The position numbers and the translations under genes were made by a program. 64,000 nt of DNA from Nemophila menziesii. Lineage: Eukaryota; Streptophyta; Magnoliopsida; Boraginales; Hydrophyllaceae. Below are positions 32,680 through 44,638 of the stretch, piece after piece. The notes under the pieces are model-generated. The model saw only the letters and a list, made by a program, of their open reading frames with translations. It searched no databases and was not told the origin of the DNA. Within the stretch, counting starts at the first letter, position 1. Each line of letters begins with the position of its first letter. Location: positions 9,321,001 through 9,385,000 of the forward strand of contig JARWIR010000010.1 of NCBI GenBank assembly GCA_029959085.1, in the 5' to 3' direction.

Positions 32680-34719
32680 TTTATTTCTTTCACCATTATC
32701 TCTATAAACCGATCTACTTATGTAAGAGGAAGATTTCTTTGTGATAATATCCAGGTTACTCAAGATTTAGTGCTTGGTTATAACAAGAAAAACTTATTTT
32801 CTATGTGTACAATCAATCTTGATCTCAGAATGCTTTTGACAGTGTTAGCTGGGAGATTCTCATTAATACTCTCAAAACCTTGAATTTCCTTGCAATTTTG
32901 ATTAAATGGGTTAGAATGTGTATATGTTCACCAATTTATTTTATCTTTTTAAATGGTAAAGTAAATGGGTTTTCCAAGGGGAGAAGGGGTCTAAGATAGG
33001 GTGATCCATCTCTCCCAATCTGTTCACTATTTGTATGCAAGTTTTCTCTAGTATCTTTCAACATAGTGCCAGGAAGAAGAGCTTTAAATTTCATCCTAAG
33101 TGTAATTATTTAGGCCTTAATCACATAATATTTGGTGATGATCTTCTTATATTTGTTAATGCTAATATCAATTCTGCTCAATTGATTAAAGAAGGTCTTG
33201 ATCTTTTCTCTAAATTATTTGGCCATAGAATTGACTACTCAAAGAGTGAGATATATTATGGTGGTACTCCTACTCATATTCAAAGATCTATATCCTCTAT
33301 ACTTGATATTATTGTAGATGTAATGCCAGTCAGATACCTTGGTGTTCCTCTTAATTCAAAGAAACTAAGTGTTTCAGATGGAAACATTTTAGTTGAAAAA
33401 ATATGTCAAAGTATAAATTCTTGGAATTCTAAGCTTCTACCTTATGTATGAAGATTAGAGTTGATTAAAGTGGGTAATATTTGTTTTGGTGTAGAGTCTT
33501 TATCCTACCCAAACAAGTTATTTATAGACTCAATCAGAGACTCCGTAGTTTCTTATGGAAGGGGAATTTAGAGAGGGCTCTCAAGGGGATCAGGTGTCCT
33601 GATCCACTATATGCACTAAAAAACATATAGGAGGTTTGGGAATTCCAAATATTGAGGATTTAAATAAGGTGTGCTTACTGTTCATCTTTTGGAAAATGTA
33701 TAAGAAGGATGGTAATTTATGGAGCAACAAGGCTCATTGTCATCTCATCCAAACTGAAGCCTTAATGTGGAAACAATTGTTAAAATTTAGGAACCTTGCT
33801 TTTAGATTTATTCATCATAAAGTAAATAATGGAGTTAATGCCTTATTCTTTGGGATAGATGACTTAATTCTAATGATGTCTCATCAATATTGGGTAAGGA
33901 CATCTATCAATTTGGTCCTAATTACAACAAAACAGTTGCTGATTTCTTCGGCCATTCAAGATGGAGATTACCACCCATAATTGGGGACTTGCTCCGACAC
34001 CTTCAAAATATCACTCTCAATAATCAAAAAGATAAAAGAATTTAGAGTGAATCCATTAAAGGGGAATTTTCTTTCAGGAAAACTCTGAGTAAAGTTATTG
34101 AGGACATACTTGAAGTGATTCGGCAATATTAGTCTGGGTAAGTGTTGTATTCCTTGTTGTTCATTCATAACCTAGTTAGCTTGTCAGAACAAGTTAGCCA
34201 CTCGATCATCTAATGGTCTCTTGTTCCTTTTGTAAAAGAATTCTGTGCAAGAAGCTTGACAGATGTGGAATCTCTTCTATCCCTGCAAATTGGGAGGATT
34301 TGATTAATTTGTGCATCAATTACGGCTCTAACTGCGAGAAGAATCTAATCATGAGATTGTGTATTACTACCTTCGTCTATTGTGTTTGGATGGAGCGTAA
34401 TAGAAGGATTCATGGCAATGGGAGACGCAATGCAGACTACATTACCAACTACATCAGTTCGCTAATTGCGATTAAGTTTAAAGTTAGGACTTTATAGAGG
34501 AGCAAAGAGGAAAGAAGTTTGCCGTCTAAGTGTTTGGATTATAAGCTTTGTCTAACTACTGTTTTATGTAATGTTTAATTCCAAAAGTTTGTATGAGGCC
34601 CAAATGTTTTGGGTTTACACAATGGCGCAAAAGGTTTTTTTGTAATAGCTATTCTAATATGTAATTGACTTGGATCTTTTTTTTTAATAAAATTTGATGG
34701 ATTTATCGATCAAAAAAAA
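32680..34719 (+). mobile_element. L1-type LINE fragment, 5'-truncated, plus strand
   Basis: A decayed ORF2 part starting inside the RT domain: INRSTYVRGRFLCDNIQ near 32705-32755, RT active site FGDDLLIFVNANI near 33133-33170, RYLGVPLNSKKLSV near 33335-33380, GGLGIPNIEDLNKVCLLFIFWK near 33630-33690, and the C-terminal region of 34213-34497. Many stops and frame changes occur; open parts are 33035-33451, 33636-33980 and 34213-34497. The 3' end has the plant-L1-like TTTGATGGATTTATCGATC followed by eight A (34712-34719). A zinc-knuckle-like Cys segment typical of these ORF2 tails starts the last part (SCSFCKRILC). Confidence 0.87.
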
Positions 34720-37569
34720 TATTAAGTTTAAATATGATACATCATCATGTGAGGTGGCTGTAAATTTAAATTAGGCAGTAAAATCATAAAATATTTATGT
34801 ATAATAATTTTTTAGATTGTAAAATATGTTCTATAAATTAATGATTTTATACACAAATAATCAGGATAATATTTTCATTACATATACGATCAATAAAACG
34901 TATGTTATCTACGTTATGCTGATTTTATATGATGATCAAATCTGATTTGGATTGTTTGATGATCTAACTAGAATTCTAATTCTAACTTTACTAAACGTCT
35001 TTCAATTGTTGATTACCATCATACAATATTAAATAAGTTTAGTTAATATAATTTAGAGCAATGTGGATGTCACCCAAATTTGAACCTCTCATTTATCACT
35101 TTTTACTTGGACCAATCATAAAAAGAGAGAAAGTGATAATTAGGGAAAAATAAATCATACGATTGATTTGTTTAAAATTTACTTAAGAGGTGATAAATGA
35201 ATGATGTGGTTTAGGGATATATCCAGCATTATTATGTAATTTAATTTAAGTTAATTGATGGAAAAATTTAATTGACAAAATTATTCCAGAATACAATTTC
35301 TCTAATAGGACCAAAGGTAATTCAAAATTCAAACTTTATATTGAAATATATAGTCTAAAATAACAATATATATATATAAGTAATATAGTGTACTATTTTA
35401 TACCCTTCCATAATATAAATGAAATAAAATAAGATAAAAAATAAATAAATATTTATTTGTAATAAAATGACACCCTATAATGCAGCGGTATGAGAGTGGA
35501 GTAAAATATAATTTTTTAAAAGAAAAAAACATTGTTATTAATATTTAAGACATCAAATAGGAGATGATACATAGATGAATCAAAAAGGGGTGATATATAT
35601 CTTTATTACATGAGATTTATCCCAAAAAAAGGTATCACAACAATACCTAATCTCATGTATAAATTTTCAGTCAAGTTTAAATTTAATGGGATTGTTAAGA
35701 AAATGTATTAAAAATTCTTTCATGAGTTAAATATAAATATTTTAGATATTGAATACCCAACTTCAAGATTTAAAGCCCAAATACATTATTTTTTATTTTT
35801 TTTGGACGGAAAGAAATTTCAAAAAATTGAATTATGATATATCAAAGGAAAATTCTTCCATCCAATATTGGATGATCCTACACCAATTACATTCATACAC
35901 ATACCCCATGTTTTAAACTTGCAAAAGTAACTATCACATTAATCTAATGACATGTGTTTTGTTTTAATAATCAATGGCCGTGATTTAAATATTAGACCAT
36001 CCAATATTTGATGGAAGTATTAGCCTATATGAAAATATTTACTAAAACTAAAAAAGCTTCAATTTCTTTAATAATTTTTTTATAACTCATCTTTTTTGTC
36101 AATAACCTGGGTTTCAACTAAACCTTAACATTTTAAGAGTTAACAAAATTCATTTTTAACCAAATTAACACATTGAGATCATAATCATAATCCTACAACT
36201 TTTTTTCAAGATTTGCAATCCAATAAAAAAGACAATTACCAGGTAAAATATTATCATATTTTAGATTTTCGAAACTTTAAATTATTCTATTATACGTTAA
36301 ATTTTATTTAAAACTTAATTTGTCCATAGAGTTGATGTTATGAATGTGTGAATTTCAAATCTAGATAATAGATCTTTAAGATTACCATATTTTAAAACCA
36401 TATAAATCTTTTACTGCCGTCTCAATTTTTAATTTTATATTCAGATTTGTAGGGGAAGCAATAATTTGGTTAAAGTTGTGCATATTTGTAAAATTTTAGA
36501 AGTGTTATATATATTCTACAGTTGGCCTAATTTTTAATTACAATTTGGCTTATTATTAGTATTTGTTGTTCTTCTTCTTTCTTTAGTTTGGTGGCTTATA
36601 TCCATGTTATTTTAAATACTTTTAATTTTTAAGAAAGTCATATTTTGAAGATTTTCTTTGCTCCTATTCTAAATTTTAATTTCAATCATTTTGAGCTTTA
36701 AATCTGTATTCAAACCAAATTAATTAATGATACTACTTGGTGGCTTTGCTTTGTTATTAGAAAATAGATTTCTTAGGTTTTGTATTATTAGCGGATTTTT
36801 GAGATGGTTTTCATTCAGGGAAAGATTTTTTTGTAAAAAGTTCATGCTCACAGGGCATCTATGGAAAAGGGATGTAGTAAAAGGATCCCAAAATATACAT
36901 AATAGTGAATTATTTTCATTCAATTCTTTACGGTATTCAACTACTTTCTCTGACACTTGCAACCTAATTAACTTCTAAGCCTCTGATTCCTATCGATGTT
37001 CCCTTTCTCTATTGCCTTTAAACACCAATTCTATAAAACCAATCTAATTACACTTGTTACTGTCATTATTACAATAAGATTAGTGAATAACGGACTATAT
37101 TTATTACAAACATCATGTTTGTGTAGTTTTTTTTTATATATACATTATGGTGTCATACGGAAATATACTTATTCTAACTATAGAGCAACAGTCAAATATA
37201 TTCAACTGAGAAAAAATTTCAAGTTTTGAGGACTTAGTTCATATATATAATTTGTGTACATATATTATGGTTCTGTACCTTTTCCTATATTCGACTTGTA
37301 ATTTCATGACAACATTCAGCTACTTCATGATGGGCATTTACAATTAGGTTAATATTTAATATTTAGTATATATTACGAATATAGTTTTGGTAAGTAAAAT
37401 TTGTATATTATATAATACTTCAACATTTTTTTATTATATTGCATTCTGTTTCATTAAATTTAGCAATTGTTTTATATGTTTCATTTATCCAATTCTACAC
37501 TATTCAATTTTTCATTTATATTGCACTGTTATTGTACAATAAATAGTTTTTTTATTGATGAATAAAATA
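34720..37569 (+). repeat. Flank repeat, copy 1
   Basis: An AT-rich noncoding segment upstream of TOPLESS-like locus 1. It matches copy 2 (about 42118-44407 plus 49431-49535) and copy 3 (53290-56220) over most of its length. A shared block GATGTCACCCAAATTTGAAC is near 35067, and a shared ACTCCTTGGTGGCTTTA-type block is near 36730. Its short open frames are not kept between copies. It carries a MITE at 35851-36021. Confidence 0.8.
35851..36021. mobile_element. Small MITE-like element with CCATCCAATATT termini
   Basis: 171 bp with inverted ends of the kind AATNCTTCCATCMAATATT. It is absent from the same place in copy 2 (near 42930) and copy 3 (near 54595), where the flanking sequence runs straight through. 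A piece of the same family lies in copy 2 at about 43185-43245. The target duplication is unclear. Confidence 0.6.
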
Positions 37570-40500
37570 AAATATCAGATTTTGACTTGCAGAACAGTAT
37601 CAGATAAGATACAAGGTTCGGATAAAGAAAGGTATATGAAGGCATCACAAATGTAATTAGCATTGAACTTGCCAGATGTAATCATTTAGCTCTAGATATG
37701 TGTGATTTATTTTAACTTAAAGTAAATGTTGTTTCTAGACATGGACGAGGATCAAACATTTATTTCGCCAGAAAGCAAGTTGAAAACTTTATAGTGGATG
37801 GAAAATGGGACGAAGCCGAGCTAATCATAAAAGATTTTATTGAATTTGATTTTTGTCTATAAAAAACGAATATCTTATTTATAATCAGGAAGCAAAAGTA
37901 CATTGAAGCACTCGAAGAGTATAATATACTTAAAGACTTTTACTTATTTTTCTCAACTAATGTTCTTCTGCCAATTAATATATTTTGCATTTTTGTAAGG
38001 AAGACGCCCAAAAGGCATTCAAGATTCTTGTTAATGACTTCGACATATTTCCATTTCACAAAGATGAGATTGAAAAGCTTTCGAAATTAATGACTTTAAA
38101 TAATTCTCGGTATATTCTTCTACATTTGTTAAACATATACAATTTTATTTGTTCGATGTTGAGACAATCTCACAAACTCCTTTCATATAGTGTTTTCTCC
38201 AGTGCCTTTTTGAATGATCAACTAAAAGTTTATACATTTATTTCCTTTTACAAGAAAAGTGGAAAAGGTTATAATGTTAATGAAATAATTAAGATGCGAA
38301 GAAACCTAGTGGACAAGTTACAAAAGTTATTAGAATAATGTATATACTTCAAAGAAAATGTTGACTTCAAAAACTTCGAAAGGATGGGATCACCATCTTC
38401 CATTAATTCTCAGTTAGGCACAAATAAAGGTAACATAGAAACATGTAGTCATTATTATGTTTTAACATATATATTACTTTGATATTGTTACCTTAATATA
38501 ATATCTCTTTATAGAAAGTTTATTTGCCAATAAACACAAGGAAACTTCCAGGAGACATACAATCCAGGCAAAGTGGTAATACTATTTTTCTCTTTGTAAT
38601 GTGAGCATAATGTTTATCAATTTAAGATCCCTCGTCATATTTATCTCATACATATATGTTTGTCTTTACAGAAATTTTTCTATGTATCATACATATATAA
38701 ACTAAATAAATATATTGGAATAGATGAGAAGAAATTGATGACACATTTTAACTTCGCCAACAAATATTATAACTTATGCTCCTTACTCAAGTAGTATAAT
38801 GTATGTTCATTATATAAATGGATGACTATGATGTACTTATGTATATATATACACACGTGATGAATTCAAACCATTATTTACTAATCGGTGGGGGAATATG
38901 ATCATTTATATTACACACGACATGGAATAACATATGTATACCAATATCCTAAATAATGTGAACTAGATATTTTGTAGCCTCCTTAAATTGCTCTATGTAT
39001 GTATATATATACGGTATCCTACCGAAATTGCTTCAATTTTTCATTTTCATTATATCAAGTCTATATCCTCATATTTTAATTCAAAAGTACTAGAAAAGAA
39101 CAACTTGTCATGCCTTTGTAGTAAAATATTAATAAATTGCACAGTATATCCTTCAAAACATTGTATATTAATTGATACTATATTTTAGCTACCGAGTAAT
39201 GAATATATATAAAATAAAATAAAACTAGTGCAATTCGATTCCCATTAATCATATTACTCAAGATCAAGATGTCTTACTTTCTTTTACAGAAACTAGACAA
39301 TATTTTTTTCTTAACTAAGATGAAATAAACGTTCAAGCATTTACTAACAGCAATATGATGATGTTGTTATTCAATTCTAGAGGAACAATTCACTTTCTAA
39401 GAACAATAAACCAGTTATCGATTATCATATTATTGTAAACACTTTCAAAGTGGTCCAAACCATCACGAGCTTAGATTTTCATCCAACTGAGACTACAAAA
39501 CTTCTTGGTATGTATATAAACTATATAGTCACGAAATTAAGTTCTTATAACATGAAATTAGTAAACTTATATTATGCTATTTTGAAACAATCTTGGTTTT
39601 CATCTTAAGTTGGCACAAGCAAAGGAAATGTGGCTCTCTGAGAAACTATTGCCGGAAAAAATTATTTTCTACTAATGTAATAATTCATCATAAAAATAAT
39701 CTTGAGGTATTACTTTTATAATCTCGTGATTCGTTTATGCAATTTAATTTATTTTATATATATACACAAATGAACAAAAAAATCAATTTTTTTTCAATCG
39801 AAATGTTCCAGGGTATTTCATGTACTGATGTGGTGGTACCAATTAGCCTTGTGAAAAAGAATGAAGATGGATATATATTTGGTATGATATCTTAACACTA
39901 CTATTTCCCCTATTATATTACATTTTTCGTTGACCTATAAGTACTTTTTATTAACCAGGAGTTACGTATAATAATTACGTGAGCATATATACATGTCATG
40001 GAAGAACCTATTATGATAATGAGTTGGAGGTAATAATTTAGGATACTTTAAAAGTCTAAAAATTAATTAATTTAAATTTTTTACTTTGTTCATCTTATAT
40101 GGATGCTCAACTTTCTTTAGATTGAAGCTCATGAGGGACATGTCAATGATCTTACATTCATCTATAATAAAGGAAACGCTTTTTTTATAACATGTGGCAA
40201 TGACAGAATAATAAAGGTATTTTATTTATCATTATCTTAGTTATATATTTTCTCAATATTTTTCTCAGGTACTAATTTTAAGTTTTAATGATGTTTCTCG
40301 TAGATATGGGATGTTGCATCAGGAGACTTGAAATATCAAATAGAAGGTCATGACTCGCCAGTTAATTTCATCTGTGTTCACAAGCAAGTAAGTTCTTACC
40401 GCCTTTTAAAAACGATACATGTAATTTATTCGTCAACGTTTCTTTTAGTTTTGCTAATAGAGAGGAATTTTTTTAAACCACTCAAAATATATCCAATAGT

Positions 40501-41434
40501 TATCTTCAAAATTATATCTGTTCTAAATAATTACTTATAGGACAAATTTAAAATTGTGTCTGCCTATAAATTATGAGAAAACATATAATTTACTAATTTA
40601 TGCTGTGATGGTCAGTTAATTATTTCAGGCTCGTTAAATGGGAAAGTAAAATCATGGGAGTTTAATAACAGCATATGCATATCAAAAACAAGGGTTTCGA
40701 TTTTGAGTTGTGTAGAAATGTTGAGCACTGCTGACGAATCAAGGTTAGCTAATGAAACTGACCTTTTGTGCCTAAAATCTTATATTAAGTACATAATTCA
40801 ATTTTAAACCGGTATCGATAACATTCAACAAAAACTATTAATTCTTTACTTTAACAATATTAGAAGTATCATTTAACTAAATTTTATATATAAGTTAATT
40901 ATATCGAGAAATAAATCATTATTTTATCACGAATTGAGTTCTATGTAATATGAAATTATTCAAATTCAATCTAATAATATATTTGCTTTCTTGAAAACTT
41001 ATACTTCTTTTTCAGTCTTAGGTGTCTTTATCGTTGCATTGGTACACATGGTGAATCTTATATTGTCAAATTTTATGATTCGAGAAAAGTAGATACGATT
41101 TGCGTAGGATAATGTAGGCCTTCTCAAGGTATTTCGAACTTTAACATTGGCAGAAATCAAATTATGGTAGCTGGGAACGAGAACATGCTACAATTTTGGA
41201 ATTTAAATAACCATTGTCTCTTGACAAAGATAGATATTTGTCAAGGTTGTCCTCCCGTAAGTAATAAATTAGACTTATGTCTTTATTAATTTTTATCAAT
41301 ATTCTTAAGAATTTTATTCACCTTCTTTGCAGAGCTATGCTATCGTACGATTCAACAAAGGTGGCAACCTTCTAGCAGTTGCTACAAAAGACAATGAGAT
41401 CACTTGTATTCGGCAACAGAAGAGGTCTCGAAGA
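37570..41434 (+). pseudogene. TOPLESS-like corepressor pseudogene, copy 1 (TPL/TPR family)
   Basis: Intron-containing remnant of a Groucho/TLE-like plant corepressor. The LisH-CTLH region encodes GKWDEAELIIKDFIEF and IRKQKYIEALEEYN (37741-37930), then EDAQKAFKILVNDFDIF (38000-38110). WD40 exons with GT-AG borders are 39381-39507, 39610-about 39680, 39812-39891, 39959-40029, 40121-40216, 40304-40387, 40616-40743, 41016-41256 and from 41333. They encode SLDFHPTETTKLL, VGTSKGNV, LEIEAHEGHVNDLTF, CGNDRIIKIWDVASGD, MLQFWNLNN and VRFNKGGNLLAVATKDNEI, in the family order. Stops at 37860-37862, 39639-39641 and 41110-41112 break it. The C-terminal propeller and most of LisH are missing. Introns kept means duplication of DNA, not retroposition. 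Confidence 0.85.
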
Positions 41435-42117
41435 TTTGATCTAAGAAGTTTTAAATTTTCCTTATTTTTTTACTTTATTTTATATTTTAGTCTCATATGC
41501 ATTAGAGTATATGTCAATCCATCTTAGACATATTGAAAACATGCCTTTCATTTTTATAATTTCATAAGTATTTGTAACATCTAATATTATTATTTTTGTG
41601 CTTTTCGAGAATTTTGTGCATGAAATGGATTTCTTGGATATCTATCTCTTTAATAAAGGTTGGATGGGTAACGTAGAATGGTTTTGTCGATATAAGGTTA
41701 AAATATGTGTGTTAGGACATTAGAATAATTTTATAGATAATGTTAAAACAAGGAATATGTTACAAAAATTTATTTGGAAATGGAATTTTTACTATTAAAA
41801 CAAGTGCAATGTTGATTTAACTGACACATGCCATAGATATACATTATCTTTACATAATTATAAAACTTTATTGCCAATAATATGACGTATTTGTGGATAA
41901 ATGAACCATGTAAAACAATAAAATAAACTTAAATTACGTTACGATGATGTAATATAGGTTTAGTCATAGGAGCCTAATTTTTACGTAGTTGAAAGGTAAA
42001 ACTACTTTCCTCCTCAAGTGATATGTATTCTTTCATTTGATAATTCATCACATTTATAACTAATTTATGGATAATATATATGTGGTGGAGGGACCTAGGG
42101 CTACTAGGTCAAATTAT
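41435..42117. other. AT-rich intergenic stretch
   Basis: Nothing coding recognised. It probably represents decayed downstream sequence of the TOPLESS-like locus. Confidence 0.5.
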
Positions 42118-44407
42118 ATTTACTTTCGTTACTTGTTTACAATCCCGTGTAGATGATACTCTCGACATGTTGAAATAGGTAGCTTATTTTATCACACCAT
42201 GGAAGAAAACAACCTAAAAAATATTAAATAAGTTTTGGTAATATAATCTAATCAATGTCGAATGTCACCCAAATTTGAACTACCCTTTTATCACTTCTTA
42301 CTTGGAATAATCATAAAAAATGGGGAAAAAATCATATGATTGATATGTTTATAATTCACTTAAGAGGTGATAAATGGATGGTGTGGTTTAGGCTTATATC
42401 CAACATTATTATGTATTTTTTTTAATTGATGAAATTATTTCAGAATAGAATTTCCCTAATAGGACCAAAGGTAATTCAAAATTCAAACTTCTTATTCAAA
42501 TATATAGTCTAAAATAACAAGATATATATAAAAAATAAGGAATATTATGTACTATTTTATACCCTTATCTAATGAAAATGAAATAAAATAAGATTAAGAA
42601 AATAAATAAATATTTATTTATAATCGAGTCACACTAGTATGCGAGTGAAAAAAAATTATTTAAAAGAAAGAAACGTTATTTTTGGTGTTTAAGAACTCAA
42701 CATAGGAGATGATACATTTGTGAATCAAAAAGGGGTAATATATATCTTTAACCCAAAAAAAAAAGACTAACAACAATTGATACTTAATCTCATGTATAAG
42801 TTTCCAAATCAAGTTTAAATGCAGTTGGGTTGTAGTGAAAATGTATTAAAAATTCTTTCATGAGTCCAAATATAAATATTTTTGATATTGAAAACCCAAT
42901 TTTATAATTTAAAGCCCAAATACATTATGATATATCAATATATTTACTAAAACTAGAAAATTTCTCTACTTTTTAATAAAAAAAATATTGCTCAACTTTT
43001 TATCTATAACATAGGTGTCAACTCAACCCTAACAACATTTTATGTTTTATCAAAATTTATTCTTAACCAAATTAACAAGATGGGGTCATAATCCTCATCA
43101 TACACAAGTTTTTTCCGAGACTTGCAATTTAATAAAAGAGACAAATTATAAGTAAAACATATCATACATTAGGTTTTGTTAATATAATCCATGGCTGTGA
43201 TATGAATATTGGACCATCCAATATTGGATGGAAGTATTACCCTATTCTATTATATGTTTCGTTTTATTTAAAACAATTTGTATACGGAGTTGATGTTATG
43301 AATGTGTGAATTTCAGATCTTTTTCTACTTCAAGAACAGATCTAGATAGTAGACCTTTAAAATTACCATATTTTAATACCATATAAATCGTAATATTCAT
43401 ATTATAGTCTATTTCTTTCTACATTCATAATATAAATCTTTTATATAAAACAATCGAAGTTATTTTCTACTTTCCACCACACATTCGCCTCTATTTGTGT
43501 TTTGAAGTTTAGATTTGTAGTGGAAGCAATAATTTGGTAATAAAATTGTGTATATCTGTCAAATTTTATAAGTGTTATATGTACTGCTTTTGGCCTAATT
43601 TATAATTACAATTTTGCTTCTTATTAAATTTTTTCTTTTTTTCTCTCTTATTTAGTTTGATGTCATATATTCAGGTTATTGAGATTACATTAAATTCTCA
43701 AAAAAATCATATTTTGAAGAAAATCCTATTCTTAATCTTAATTTCATTAAAATCGAGCTTTAATTATATATTCAAACCAAATTAATTAATGATACTCCTT
43801 GGTGGCTTTATTATGTTATTATAATATCGAGTCTTGTATTATTAGGTGATTTTCAGGATGGTTTCCATCCCATGGAAAGAGTTTTTGCAAAACGCTCATA
43901 GGGCTTCTATGGAAAAGGAAAGCAATAAAAGGATCTGAAATTCTAAGCCTCTGACCATCAATGCCCCCTTCTCTATCGCCTTTCAACACCAATTCTACAA
44001 AACCAATTCATTTACACTTGCTATGGTTATTATTACAATGAGATTGAGTGAATATCAGACTATAAATATTACAAACATCATGTTTGTGTAGTTTAAATTT
44101 TTTGTATATACATTATTGTGTCATAGCAAAAAATTACTCATTCTAGACATAAAACAAAAATTCTAGATCAATTATATTTAATGAAAAAACCTTTTAAGTT
44201 TTGAGCACTTATTGCATATATATAATTCATGTACATATATTAGTATTCTTTACCTTTTTCTATATTCACTTTGAAATTTTATTACAACATTCAGCTACTT
44301 CATATTCGGCATTGACTAGTAGGTTAAAATTAAATATTTAATTTATTTTACAAATATAGTTGTGGTAAGTAAAATTTGTAAAATTTATATATTATATATT
44401 ACTTCAA
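42118..44407 (+). repeat. Flank repeat, copy 2, left part
   Basis: Matches copy 1 and copy 3. Its first 100 bp (42118-42216, GATGATACTCTCGA block) also match 52590-52690. The repeat is interrupted at 44408 by a LINE and resumes at 49431. No TOPLESS-like coding sequence follows it. Confidence 0.78.
44403..44407. other. LINE target duplication TTCAA, left copy
   Basis: Equals 49426-49430. The uninterrupted site in copy 1 is at 37419-37423. Confidence 0.6.
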
Positions 44408-44638
44408 TTTTTTTTATCATCAAATCAAACTTTTTCATTAAAATAATCAACGTCAAATGTCTTTACATGTGGTACTTACATGCATTAGGCCTAACATGAG
44501 AGTAATACCTTGTAAGCCCACTCCACCTAAATAAAATATTAAAACATAAAATAAACTCGGCCCAATCAAACTTGAACCACTACATTACTATTACAATAAT
44601 AAAAAAACTATAAGGATAACAAGTACAAAACATAAGAA

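Noticed and set aside
36720..37229. Short open frames on both strands in flank copy 1
   Set aside because: Frames are broken in copies 2 and 3, so there is no sign of coding constraint.
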